Shown here: in pieces, positions 23,386-33,990 of the stretch
How positions within the stretch are numbered: the first letter of the stretch is position 1
Layout of the letters: the number at the start of each line of letters is the position of its first letter
Assembly: GCA_907163375.1 (NCBI GenBank)
Contig: CAJQUW010013658.1
Coordinates: 496,001 to 560,000 of the forward strand
Reading direction: 5' to 3'
DNA: 64,000 nucleotides
From: Prostheceraeus crozeri
Taxonomy: Eukaryota > Platyhelminthes > Polycladida > Euryleptidae
Made by a program: the position numbers and the translations under genes
Notes under the pieces: generated by a model
What the model saw: the letters and a program-made list of their open reading frames with translations, nothing else
Database searches by the model: none
What the model was told of the DNA's origin: nothing

Positions 23386-25464
23386 TACTTGTGCAACTTG
23401 TGGATGCTGTAATTTGACCATATCATGACTTTATCTTTTAGCCACATGTCATCGATTTTATTATGAACAAATTTTGATTAATTTCATGATTGCTTATATG
23501 TAACTACGATTACCCTTTCTTAGAAATATATACGCTATTATTATCATTATATCAAATACATTGTATAGAACCTTCAACAAATTACGTGAGTTCATCAGTT
23601 GTGTATCAGCTAGCAAAGCCAATTCATCTCTAACACAATTCATGTGATTACGCAACCACGTATATAGGTTGCTTAATACCGCATTGGGATAACAGCCCCA
23701 TTCGGAAGTCCTGGCTACGGCGATGTCTAGCAGATTGTAATGACAGAACACGTGGAAGATGCCGTGAGTATTCATATTTAAAGCAATGGCAGATTTTGAT
23801 CACAAAGCACGACCACTAAACCATCAGACCTTACTTGGAAGGAACTGATTAATATTTACTCACTTCTCGTGTCCAAAATATAGAACAGGCGCCAAGAGGA
23901 TTCATTCAGCGGAAAAGCGTCGGATATTTTGATGTTTCATATGCTGCCGACTGACTAAACCATCACAAAAACAGCCAGATTTCATGGAAGTCTTGACGAA
24001 AACAGTTAACATAAGTCAAAATGTTCATAAGTTCTGTCAGAAATAATCAGCATATTGTCGTTTTCACAATGATACTATACATGTGATGTTCAAGGACAAA
24101 TGCAAGAGCTCATTTGTGCGATATTGTTATGTTCCATTTTTCTTAAGAAGTAGATATAACAATATGGATCTACTTTGTAACGTTGTTGCCGATATTATGC
24201 ATGCTTTTCTGAATTACTGAAAATCTGATAAACCTATTCACACACAAAATGGATCTGTAAATCAGCTTTTATGGTCTCTTGCAAAATTTCAAAAATGAAA
24301 TTTTCTGGTTTTAACCACTTGTCAAACATCCGCAAGTCAGATATCATCGCGACAACAGCGACAAATGAAAAATGATCCAACGTTGAAGATTATCTGTGAC
24401 TTAGGCTTACTTCGTGTTCTACAAGCGAACATGTAGGGAAGCTGACTAATGGCGAGATATGCTGCATGTATTTCCGATGAGCAAGAGCCAAATGAACTGA
24501 GGATATATCTGCCGCTTTTCAACTAAATAAACTTTGTGGGAGCTCGGTCTATTGCTGGAAATTTGGAAATGCCACACACACTTTATGTTGAGGGTGCACT
24601 GAAGAAATAATTTTTTGCAGCGCTCGAACAACTGACCAAATAGGCTCTCCTTGACCTTATCACCGATTTCGACAATTCCCACCTTATTTCTTACCTATCG
24701 AACTGCAATTTTTGACTCGCCTGTGATAATACAAATATATTAAGGTATAATAGAATGCTCAAGATATAATAGATTTCAGAAACTGATCAAAGAGAAACAA
24801 CTCTCCTGAATATTATGTCAAATACATGACTGGCACGTAGAAAAGGTTTACTAGTTGAAAAAGGTTACTAGTTAAAAGATTGACTTAGTTTTGTAGAGTA
24901 AACTTTTGTTAATCAAGATTCATTAGGTTTGAGTCAGGGACTTCTAGTGAAACCGGTGACAGGTCCTAAGAGCAGACAGAATCGAGTCGTGAACCTTTCG
25001 CACAATCGCAACGAAACGCAGGCCTTAACCAACCCTCGCAACTATTAATAGAACACAACTGAATGAAAAAGCTTACTTGATATTTCCAATTCTTCAAAAC
25101 ATGGCTCTCTTTTGCCTGAAAGACAATGAAAATCCTCATAAATGTGTACATGATGACTTTCAATATTTCAGTCAACGAAAAGTACCACAATGCAACAAAA
25201 ATAATAAACAAAGGCAAGGTCAAATCTGAGATAATGTTTTCGTTATCAGCCAATGATTGTTATTGCTCCATTCGTCCTGAAAGGTGTTTACGCATCTATT
25301 GAGTGTCTACTTTTCCCTGCGAAGGTTGCGTCATTGCAACAACTTCTCTACAAGAGAATACTGCAAGTATTTCGGCGATTGAAAAGTATTAAGCAGTGAG
25401 AGATTCGGTATTTCTATTCCCGAAAAAATTGCTGGTGCATACATTAGTATACACTACTATGAAC
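23386..25464. other. Non-coding, nothing recognised
   Basis: No exon or element end is visible. A short direct repeat (AAGGTTTACTAGTTGAAA / AAGGTTACTAGTTAAAA) lies near 24,845-24,880. Confidence 0.5.
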
Positions 25465-26466
25465 CAGGGATTATCGAAGAATAAAAGATATCAATTAATT
25501 GATTGTTAAGTTATTCCAATTCAATTAATTGATAGCACACTTCATATGTCCATCGATAAGTTGATACAAACTACAACTGTAATAAATTGATTTTTTTCAT
25601 AAAGAAATTTCTGCCTAATGTGAGTGTCCGGAAATAATTTGTATCATTCAGATACTAGTGCAAGACTTTCCCGTCCCTCTACTATCGACTTGAGGACTTA
25701 TCCGACAAAGTACTCGATCATACAGAAGCTTGAACTGAGAATTCTGTCGTCTGCTACATGATCTCAATAGTCCATTACTACGACGAGCACCTGCATCATC
25801 TGCCTTGCAGCAACAGGACGTGACACGCACGTACACCCCCTACTACTTTTCTAGTTCATACATCAGTCCTCATTCGGAAAAGTTGCAGTAAGAATCAAGG
25901 CCATCAATTGCAACGTGTCCAATATCTGTTCAGTTCAGTACTGTCTAAGGTTCTCCAGCTAATTATTCATTGCAGATGTGCGTCATCGCTAGTCTGTGGC
26001 AAGAAATCAGGTCGTCAATTTCAAGCAATTCCAGTTTCAATTAATTGATTGCTCATTCAGTCCAATTTCAATTGATTGATTGCTCAGTAAGTCCAATTTC
26101 AATTAATTGATTGCTTTTGTAAGTCCAATTTCAATCAATTGATTGCTCAGTAAGTCCAATTTCAATTAATTGATTGCTCAGTAAGACCAATTTCAATCAA
26201 TTGATTGCTCAGTAAGTCCAATTTCAATTAATTGATTGCTTTTGCAAGTCCAATTTCAATCAATTGATTGCTCAGTAAGTTCAATTTCAACCAATTGATT
26301 GCTCAGTAAGTCCAATTTCAATTGATTGATTGCTCAGTAAGTCCAATTTCAATTAATTGATTCCTCAGTAAGTCCAATTTCAACTGATTGATTGCTTTGT
26401 AGGTCCAATTTCAACTGATTGATTGCTCAGTAAATTCAATTGCAAGTGATTGATTGCTTAATAAGT
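25465..26466. mobile_element. hAT-like element remnant carrying a minisatellite
   Basis: The left edge CAGGGATTATCGAAGAATAA at 25,465 resembles the terminal repeat of the well-bounded hAT element at 57,053 (CAGGGGTCATCAAAAATTAA). In both, CAATTAATTGATTG motifs follow within 40 bp (here at about 25,492 and 25,530). The downstream half is the 31-bp minisatellite built on that same motif. No matching right end or 8-bp duplication was found, so the right border given is simply the end of the array. Between about 25,560 and 26,025 nothing is recognised. Confidence 0.45.
26026..26466. repeat. 31-bp minisatellite, 14 units
   Basis: Fourteen head-to-tail units of 31-32 bp follow the pattern TCCAATTTCAATTAATTG then ATTGCTCAGTAAG. 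The CAATTAATTG core is palindromic and alternates between CAATTAATTG, CAATCAATTG and CAATTGATTG. Units 3 and 7 share a CTTTTG variant in place of CTCAGT, and the units after them follow the same order. This indicates a ~125-bp higher-order period produced by duplication of a four-unit block. It is not a CRISPR array: there are no unique spacers. Confidence 0.92.
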
Positions 26467-28206
26467 CGACAGTACCTTGCACCCTACACCGAGGAATCAG
26501 AAAAACAGCGTTCCATTTTCAAGTGAAAATATATCAAATATAATCTTACAACAATAACAATGATGTCACCATCATGCAGAAAATGATATGTCATATAATA
26601 CAAAAAAACCGGATGCCATGAACAAAGATGTTAAAGCGATGACTTGACTGCCCAGACCCTAATGAAACAAAATCAAAGGTATAAGCGAATGAGTTGTGCA
26701 TAAATATTGAGAACATCGGAGTAAATATTCGTCTACATTAAATAATTTAAAAGGTGATCCAAAATAACCCAGATTGCACACTAGGCGTTAGATCACTTGT
26801 TCAAATTCACAATCATGTTTCTTTTAAATTGCAAACATAGAAGCGCTAAGTTTAGATGGGAATCCTGCTTCCACCACCGTTTAACTGTCAATTTCAACAG
26901 GAGGGATGCAGTTGCGAGATATGCATGGCTGTTGATACCAATTTCGGTGTTAAAAATGTGTGATGGTCGAATCCGCACCAAATTCCATGTAACATGAAGT
27001 TCTGTGTTTCTTGCTATCTGAGTGGTTGAGAAGTGCTACTGCTTTTGCTCCTTCGCTTCTTTTGAGTGTTGAAAAGTCTGTGAATGAGACCGACCTAAAA
27101 ATCCAAATGTCAACTTTCCGCATGCTGTTGCACTATTGATTGGCCTCAGATACAGTGGCCTAAATCGATCAACAAATGTGAGCGCGCTCTATGTTGCGCA
27201 TGTAGATACACGGGTATAGATCAATTTCAATGAGATATCAAAGAGAGTCATTACAAACACTACCTTAATATTTGAATACAGATGACCATACAACGTTCGA
27301 TCCTTCCTCCATTCAAAGACACAGCACTTGCTTCGCCTAGTGCCATATTTCAGAATCAATAGTACAGTCAATAGACTCATGTTATTTCACAAAAGGTTTT
27401 ATTTCACGACAAACTAATTTATGTTAACACGACAAACTAATTTATGTTAACACGCTACCTCAGTTGTCGACGGACAACGTGTGAAAAATATGGCTCCCTT
27501 ACTGATGTGCTCAAATATTTACTATATTTTTCCCTATTTGCATAGCTCAACTTTTATCATCAGATTTCTATGCAGTTCTCAGATGCAAACGAGGAGACAT
27601 GTTCAAATTGTGAGCAAGCAGTGTCTTAAAAATGATTTCGATTCGCATGGATGCATAGAAATATTTATCATACAAGCGACTTAATTTACCGGATTGAATA
27701 ACTTGATCAAATCTTAAATGTAGTAATGAATCTGTTAGCATCATCTGACGAACCACTGCAAATCTGTAATAAATCTGGCGGAGTCTGTAATGACATATAC
27801 AGTGGAATAAAGGTGTCCATAAAATCTGAGCATGGTTTTAATCCACTGTTATTTTGAAACTAAATTTTCAAATTCAAATTTCATTCATCAGACGTGATGA
27901 TAAGACCCATAAGTGTTGTTTGCAATTATATTTAATATCAAAAATCTTTTGCTATCCTGGAATATCTCTGAAAAGAATTTTGATGAACACCTGAAGTCAG
28001 AAGTTTCTTCAATGAACAACTAATTTCAAGTAAAAACTATGCCTTACTAAAACCATTAGTTAGTGCCAGTTATTTACAGATCAAAACTATGATAGCGCCT
28101 TCTTATTTTAAAAAATACTCATGATACTTACGATGTTCGAAGTGAATTTCAAAGTGAGGGTGAAGTTCAAGACATGTAAAGGATAGCCGTTAACAGGAGT
28201 TGACGA
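26467..28206. other. Non-coding; 23-bp direct duplication
   Basis: No exon recognised. A perfect 23-bp tandem duplication, beginning CACGACAAACTAATTTATGT, covers 27,405-27,450 with a few extra bases (CACG) of a third unit. A hairpin with arms ACAGTGGA/TCCACTGT lies at 27,799-27,849. Confidence 0.5.
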
Positions 28207-28504
28207 TTGTTCATTCTGTTGATCAGACCAGAAGGCTGATGATGAAAAAGTCTCCTTGCTTTTCGGCGTAATAATTGTAATTATATGTAAAAGAAAATTT
28301 ACAAGGTCCCGACGCGTTTAGCGAATTCTCGCTTTGTCTAGGGACGATCGTGAAGAGGACAAACTGACAGTCAAACTCGCCTTAAAGTAGATGATGGTGA
28401 GTTGGATTTAAAATACGGTCAGTTCATGCTTGCGATTCAGTGAGGGACAAATCATCTTTATGTGTCTCGCTTCTGACAGTCTCGTGTCTAGCGCGTCACT
28501 GCAC
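28207..28504 (-). repeat. PLE terminal inverted repeat, 3' side
   Basis: The native 3' end of the element on the minus strand. It includes the last ~32 codons of the GIY-YIG frame, the stop at 28,408-28,410, the untranslated tail and the hammerhead-like motif. It pairs with 31,020-31,317 over its full 298 bp. Confidence 0.92.
28306..28345 (-). ncRNA. Hammerhead-ribozyme-like fold in PLE 3' repeat
   Basis: On the minus strand: GTCCC, a TAGACAA core, stem AGCGA-GAAT-TCGCT, AAACGCGTC, then GGGAC. The outer GTCCC/GGGAC and inner AGCGA/TCGCT stems and the ...AAAC...GTC order match the minimal type I hammerhead described in Penelope-like elements. The first core box departs from CUGANGA, so it may be weak or inactive, or the alignment may need a shift. 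Confidence 0.55.
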
Positions 28505-29058
28505 TTTTCCAGGATGTCTAAGTCATAGTCATCAATAGATATCAGGCCATGCTGCGAATGTTCACCTAAAGCACTAGACCTGTCCTGCTTCTGGATCGCA
28601 CGTTTATGTTCCATGAAGCGGAATTTGAAAGGTCTGCAGGTTTGGCCAACATAAATTTGATTGCAGATTTTGCAAGTGAATGTATAAATTAGGAAACGGT
28701 CTGTACATTTGTTTTTGGCAGGCAACCGAGTGCAAATGTCATAATCTTCATGTTTTAGTTTTTTGTTTTTATTTTTTAAACTACAATAAAGTGATTTGTT
28801 TGGGGTGCTAATCAACTTCGCGGGTAATTCGTATTTTTTTATTAAGTGACGAATTTTATTGTCTGTATGATCATTGATGAAACGTAATTTTAAGTTACTA
28901 GTATTCTGCGAGACTGTTTTATTTCTAGACTTAGATTTTCTAGAGAAATTGTGGATGAACCCGTTGTTTTTTAATTTTATGTCCAACTTATTGAGGGATT
29001 TCTTCAAGTCATGTTCGCTGTTGCATCTTTTAGTAACATTATTAACTACTAGTGACAA
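28408..29058 (-). CDS. PLE GIY-YIG endonuclease frame
   Basis: 216 codons. A cysteine-bearing stretch (C109, C118, C129, C132) leads into the endonuclease: LIYTFTC at about residues 123-129 stands for the GIY strand, YVGQTCRPFKFRFMEHKRAI at 136-155 contains the YIG-like YVG and the arginine region, and the conserved acidic position is E196 in SEARHIK. In the PLE life cycle this nuclease nicks the target so that the reverse transcriptase can prime there. The frame lies 3' of the polymerase frame, overlaps it by 17 bp and is in a different register. Whether the real product is one fused protein, as usual in the family, is not shown by this copy. The start codon is nominal. The last ~32 codons lie inside the terminal inverted repeat. 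Confidence 0.8.
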   Translation of the reverse strand: MSLVVNNVTKRCNSEHDLKKSLNKLDIKLKNNGFIHNFSRKSKSRNKTVSQNTSNLKLRFINDHTDNKIRHLIKKYELPAKLISTPNKSLYCSLKNKNKKLKHEDYDICTRLPAKNKCTDRFLIYTFTCKICNQIYVGQTCRPFKFRFMEHKRAIQKQDRSSALGEHSQHGLISIDDYDLDILEKCSDALDTRLSEARHIKMICPSLNRKHELTVF

Positions 29059-30943
29059 AATTGGATTTTATGTGAGCAGGGACAAAACTATCTTTTCTTA
29101 GTGAAATTCCCGAGTGCATTTCTTTTTGGTACCAACAGTAAAGTATCTTTTTGTTAGCATTGCTTATACTAATATCTAAGAAGTTAAGAGTTTTGTCCGG
29201 CACCTCAATAGTGAAGTTAATATCATTATTTATACTGTTGAAAGTTTCTAATATGATATCGAAATCTGCATTGGTCGGGAATGGACCCATTATTATATCA
29301 TCAATGCACCTTGCGTACATGTTTGGCGAAATATTATGATTGTCTTTCAATTTTTTCAGAGCTTTGTTTTCTAAGCTATTCATAAAAATAACCGCGAATG
29401 GTTGGCTGAAATGTGTGCCCATCGGACAGCCTTTGATTTGTTGGAAGAAATTACCGTTATACTGTATTTCGTAATTGTAGCAGATAAATTTTAACATATT
29501 TTCTATCGACTGAAGGTCAAGGCCGTAATTATTTATTTTATCCCAATTTTCAGCGGTAAAGTTTATAACTTCTGAAATTGCTTCAGCAATCGGGATGCTG
29601 GGGTACAAGTTTTTAACATCAAGAGATAAGAAGATGGTATTGGTTTTGCAACTTCTTTCTATGTTTTTTAGTTTTAAGATCATATCTTCTGTGTTTTTTA
29701 AATGGGCTGGGACCAATTCCATCAGTTGAGTTAGTATTCTAGTCACAAGCCAATCTATCTTCTGAGTAGGGTTATTGATACATGAAGCAATCGGGCGGAC
29801 TGGATAAAGTCCGTTTTCACACATTTCTTTGTGGTCTTTTATGACCGTTCTAAACGATGCTGCTTCGGTACCACAGCTCAACAATTGCTCAACTTCTTTT
29901 TTTGTGAAATTATTTTTACAAGCAGATCTGATAATCATGTTAGCTTGTTTTTCTAATTTATTGTTGTTCGATTTTTCAAGTTTTCTGTATGTGGTCTCAT
30001 CATTTAGGACAGATTCAGTTTGATCTATCAAATCTTCGCTGTTAATAAGAATTAATCTATTGGTTTTATCTGACGGGGCCACTGTGAGGTTATTTTCTTT
30101 CATGAAGACTTTGGAATCACTAATGTTTTTAGAAATTCTTTTAACTTTTTGATTGTTATGACTTTTCTGTTGTTTTATTATATTCATAACTTCATAACGA
30201 AAAAGTTGTAGGTTCGATTCCTCTTTTTCCGACAATTTGGGGGGTAGAGTAATTCGGTTTCTGCCAAAAGGTATTTTTAGCCTATTATCAGTGCAGTCGT
30301 TATCAGATATGGCATTTTTCCATCTTATACGATAAATGAGCTTGTCAAGCTCTTTTTCAGCATTAGAAATAAGGTTGTTATCAACCTTATGAGGGATACG
30401 GTACTTAGGACCTTTTTGAATAAGGTCTTTTAGAACTGACGGTATTTCACAACTCACCAACTCATCAAAAACGCCACTAGTGTTCACAGGATCAGACACA
30501 GGTGAAATACACAAAAAAGTGTCATAATAAGGGAAAGGAAACTTCGGTGATTGCTTTTCTTCATATTCACCTCGAGACACTGGATAATTCCTTCTTGTGA
30601 GTTGACACCATTTCTTCTTGTGAGTTTCGTAGATCCTTGTTTCTTCTTTTGACCACGCTGCATTGAGTTTGCACAGCAACTCTTCGATATTCTCCTTTTT
30701 CCATCTTCGTACTAGATGGAGGTACTCGAAACCTCTTCTCGACTCACTGTTGCTTTCTTTCAACTGTAGGCTTCTTAACTGCTGTCGGATGACTTCCATC
30801 TCCAAACTTGTTTTCTTCCTGGTTATTGCTGCACTTTCTTGAGTGATTGAGGGGATCTTAATCTTGGCAAACTTCGGCGTTACATGGTAATCCAAACATG
30901 TTTGTAGGAAGACGAGGTTGAGGCGGTTTTTCAAATACTTCAT
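29042..30943 (-). CDS. PLE reverse transcriptase
   Basis: 633 codons from the chosen ATG at 30,943. An open stretch extends 47 codons further upstream to 31,084. I reject it as the start because most of it reads through the inverted terminal repeat, that is, antisense of the endonuclease end. Motifs in order: a basic, helical N-terminal region with no hydrophobic segment; RPIASCINNPTQKIDWLVTR (palm entry); LSLDVKNLYPSIP with the first catalytic Asp at about 442; QIKGCPMGTHFSQPFAVIFM (motif B); MYARCIDDIIMGPF with the Asp pair at about 548-549 (motif C); and LNFLDISISN. This order and the relationship to telomerase-type polymerases are typical of Penelope-like elements. The frame has no internal stop over the whole polymerase, consistent with a young copy. 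Confidence 0.92.
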   Translation of the reverse strand: MKYLKNRLNLVFLQTCLDYHVTPKFAKIKIPSITQESAAITRKKTSLEMEVIRQQLRSLQLKESNSESRRGFEYLHLVRRWKKENIEELLCKLNAAWSKEETRIYETHKKKWCQLTRRNYPVSRGEYEEKQSPKFPFPYYDTFLCISPVSDPVNTSGVFDELVSCEIPSVLKDLIQKGPKYRIPHKVDNNLISNAEKELDKLIYRIRWKNAISDNDCTDNRLKIPFGRNRITLPPKLSEKEESNLQLFRYEVMNIIKQQKSHNNQKVKRISKNISDSKVFMKENNLTVAPSDKTNRLILINSEDLIDQTESVLNDETTYRKLEKSNNNKLEKQANMIIRSACKNNFTKKEVEQLLSCGTEAASFRTVIKDHKEMCENGLYPVRPIASCINNPTQKIDWLVTRILTQLMELVPAHLKNTEDMILKLKNIERSCKTNTIFLSLDVKNLYPSIPIAEAISEVINFTAENWDKINNYGLDLQSIENMLKFICYNYEIQYNGNFFQQIKGCPMGTHFSQPFAVIFMNSLENKALKKLKDNHNISPNMYARCIDDIIMGPFPTNADFDIILETFNSINNDINFTIEVPDKTLNFLDISISNANKKILYCWYQKEMHSGISLRKDSFVPAHIKSNFVTSS

Positions 30944-31019
30944 TTGATCATTTGCAAATTGAACCACATTTGACCTGGAGTAGGGGTCCTGGTCAACAGA
31001 GTTGATGTAGAGGATAGCC

Positions 31020-31317
31020 GTGCAGTGACGCGCTAGACACGAGACTGTCAGAAGCGAGACACATAAAGATGATTTGTCCCTCACTGAATCGCAAGCATGA
31101 ACTGACCGTATTTTAAATCCAACTCACCATCATCTACTTTAAGGCGAGTTTGACTGTCAGTTTGTCCTCTTCACGATCGTCCCTAGACAAAGCGAGAATT
31201 CGCTAAACGCGTCGGGACCTTGTAAATTTTCTTTTACATATAATTACAATTATTACGCCGAAAAGCAAGGAGACTTTTTCATCATCAGCCTTCTGGTCTA
31301 ATCAACAGAATGAACAA
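31020..31317 (+). repeat. PLE terminal inverted repeat, 5' side
   Basis: An inverted copy of 28,207-28,504 placed upstream of the polymerase frame. Because it is antisense to the end of the endonuclease frame, it creates a spurious open extension upstream of the real RT start. It probably arose by reverse transcription starting on, or switching to, another copy's 3' end. Confidence 0.92.
31179..31218 (+). ncRNA. Hammerhead-like fold, inverted 5' copy
   Basis: The same 40-nt motif as at 28,306-28,345, unchanged by eye but on the plus strand. Identity of the two copies reflects the youth of the insertion, not independent conservation. Confidence 0.5.
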
Positions 31318-32493
31318 GTTCAATACATGTTTGAAAGTTCAGATTTGAGGCTTATATACAAAATATCCATGGATATCCCATGGATATGGGCATTTGCGAT
31401 CCATTAGTCTGGAGTGCCATTACACATCATACATTGATATCTTACCTCAGATTACCTAAGCGCGTTCGATAATAAGGATGTAAGTGCTCAATGCTTCATT
31501 CAAACTTAACATTTTTTTGACAGTCACACTGCACTGTATTTCTATATTCATAATACATGTGATACGATCCATGGACTAACATTTCGTAAATTTCATATCC
31601 CTTCATATAAAAACGAAACTGCCCTTTGAGAAGTAGCTCGTGATGTCTGGCCCTGTTAAATATGACTTTCTCGTCAATTATAAGTCGGTGAGTAAACACT
31701 CCAACAAGGGATAAGCATGCGTAGGCAAAATGCAATTATTGCTAAGGGAGATGTCTATGTTAACATTAATGCAGCTCTTCTATACATGCTTGAGGGACAG
31801 CATAGCTATTTTCGCAATGTGTAATATACAACATATGAATTGAGAACTTGTACGGTTGCCTCAAAAATTGATTGCGAAAGTTGGGAATCCCGAAGAAATC
31901 CGAGTTAATCCATTGGTTTTGACCCATGTTTATCAATATGACGACGACTGGTGATCAGGACCTCAAAAATCTTGCAGATTCATGTCAGCCTGAATTGATA
32001 GGTGCATCGGAGCTAGATATTGGCAAATTAGGTATTGAAAACATATCTTTGAAGGCAACAATATTTTTCTGATAAAATGTTTCATGCCAAAATTGTTTTT
32101 AGTATCTTAAAGGAACTATGTAGCCAATCAGGGCTATAGCAAATCACAAAAGGTCTCTTGAGACTATCATTTAGCTACAAATTATCAATTATAAGATGGA
32201 AATCATTAACACTAGTTCTGCTTGTTTTACAATAAAAAATATCGATAAATTATATGTACAACGGTGTAAAATTCAATGACAGAAGATCTAACATTAAAAA
32301 ATACGTCTCCCATTTATTTTTACGACCATATAGATATATCATTATTTAATTGTAATGCTGAATTGTATATTTCTCAGCTACAAAAAACATTTTATTAGTT
32401 CCTTACTCAAATTTAGTTAATTTCATGTCTGTTATTGCACCCATTCATATGTGGAATTGTTTTTTATGGCATAGATTTCGAAAGATAATTTTA
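31318..32493. other. Non-coding; short palindromes
   Basis: No exon recognised. Overlapping palindromes occur near 31,366-31,388 (ATATCCATGGATAT, then CCCATGGATATGGG). Confidence 0.5.
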
Positions 32494-32580
32494 TCAGTTG
32501 TAGGAGCCGAGGTAAACCAGATGGGCGGTTTAAATGAGTAGAAAACCGACCATCTGGTCTACCCTGGCTCCTACAACTAA
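32494..32580. mobile_element. Small fold-back MITE with TA flanks
   Basis: The 87-bp unit is nearly all inverted repeat. The left arm is TCAGTTGTAGGAGCCGAGGT, then AAACCAGATGGGCGGTTTA; the right arm, inverted, is TTAGTTGTAGGAGCCAGGGT, then AGACCAGATGGTCGGTTTT. TA dinucleotides border it at 32,492-32,493 and 32,581-32,582, fitting a Tc1/mariner-type MITE. Because TA is common here, this evidence is weak. Confidence 0.5.
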
Positions 32581-33764
32581 TAATTCAATGAAGGATAATG
32601 TTGTTAGCAGATAAGCATGGTTAACAAATACATTATGTAAGTATTTTCCAATAATGTGAATCACTTTCAATTCATCAAAATAGCATCAGATACTCTTTAC
32701 ATCACTATCAATTGACTTTCAGATATTCTGAGTGAATGAAGACTTTTGCTATCAGTTTTAAGCAACATCGTATTTCAATTATACATTTGTAATCGAAGTA
32801 TGAGCCAAAACTTCATGTACAGCTTTCCTGTGTAGCTTTGTCTTATTCAATGAAATTAGTGAACCTAACGATTAGAGTCTCATTTTAGGTGAAAAATTGT
32901 AACAGAATAGTTCGGCTTATATTTTGATGTAGGAGTAAAACTGAACCGCTTTGACTGAGCATGGCATTTCCGCTTGTTTTGTTTCAGCTATTACCAGGAT
33001 TTCAAACAGGCAATTCTCTACTTGTTTGACACAATTGTTTTATATTTTTGTGTAAAATTTCATTCTATCAACATCCGCAAAGCTGAAACAGAAATTTCAT
33101 GAAACTGAAAAGATAAGCACAACATGCCTTCACGTATATACTTGGAAACAAAATTGACTGGATACCAACATCAACAGAAACAACAACGAATATATAATAC
33201 AACTAGAGGCAATTGACCAGGAGTAATTTGTGAAACATGACTTTTGCATCATTGAACATTTTGAATCTTCAAACAGATGGGTCCATCCAACATCTCCGTT
33301 AACGGAAGGTTATCAATTTGAGTCTAGCTCATGAGCTAATTTACTGAATGCTTGAACATCAACATTCAAATCAGAAAGAAGAATTCTGCCAATTCAGCGG
33401 ACCGACAGCAACTTAGGATGCAATTGAGTTACACGAAAAGAAGCGATGATGCAGTGCCTGAAATATCAGAATTCATTAATAATAGGAGTAACCTATTATA
33501 ATAAACTTAGCAGTTTTATTCAATGTAGTGTTCACTCAAGGCATAGAATTCTGCCTATCAATACAATAATAAATGCGGATATGCGAACTTTTTCGTTGGT
33601 CCTCGTTTGGCTTTAGGAAATCTTTTATTTCGAGTAGCCAAATATTTGGTGTGTATGATAAAACTGCTTCAATCACTTGAATTTTATTGATGAACTTCTT
33701 TTCTCATGTATTCGGGTTTTTTTAGTTCTTACTAAATCTATTTATACCATCGATTGCATTCAGA
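32581..33764. other. Non-coding, nothing recognised
   Basis: No exon, RNA gene or element end is visible. Confidence 0.5.
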
Positions 33765-33990
33765 CATGACTCGCAAGACAAACTCAACTACCTTGGCCAG
33801 CTCTCGCGATCGAAGGAGACAGGACTAGGTAGTTGAAGATCTTCGTCAACATTGTTCAGGTGTCATCCCTTAGGACGGTCGGCATCCACTCCAACGTGAC
33901 CGAACCGTCAGATGGCTTCTTCCTGCGAAGCTAAGCTGATTTTCCCTAACCACTGTCCTTTTACGATTTTGAGGAGATACCACGTATCTA
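33765..33990 (-). pseudogene. Possible worn LINE tail
   Basis: Minus-strand frames give scattered pieces of the usual LINE C-terminus: FGHVGVDADRPKG, then NNVDEDLQLPSPVSFDRESW and, in a neighbouring frame, LAKVVEFVLRVMSECN. Together they recall the 'GH...RMD.DR ... DL.....A.DR..W..LV..V....DC' ending of some LINE ORF2 proteins. Frames shift more than once, and no other part of the polymerase is present. Confidence 0.35.

Larger units (their letters stand above)
28207..31317 (-). mobile_element. Full-length Penelope-like retroelement (PLE), young
   Basis: The element is 3,111 bp. Its sense strand is minus, with a reverse transcriptase frame followed by a GIY-YIG endonuclease frame, the domain order of endonuclease-bearing Penelope-like elements. 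It is closed by 298-bp inverted repeats (28,207-28,504 and 31,020-31,317) in which I see a single difference by eye. The repeat unit is the element's own 3' end: the last part of the endonuclease frame plus the 3' untranslated region. The 5' end therefore carries an upside-down copy of the 3' end. Such terminal duplications, direct or inverted, are known for Penelope. The near-identity implies a recent insertion. Coding content is split over two overlapping frames. No flanking target duplication was identified. Confidence 0.9.

Noticed and set aside
26026-26466. CRISPR-like array
   Set aside because: Units are directly adjacent with no unique spacers, and the context is an animal nuclear genome.
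27799-27849. Hairpin ACAGTGGA...TCCACTGT as a hAT end pair
   Set aside because: Arms are short, the flanking octamers do not match, and no body exists.
31000-31084. Upstream extension of the PLE polymerase frame (47 codons before the chosen start)
   Set aside because: Most of it is the antisense of the endonuclease end within the inverted terminal repeat, so the reading is accidental.
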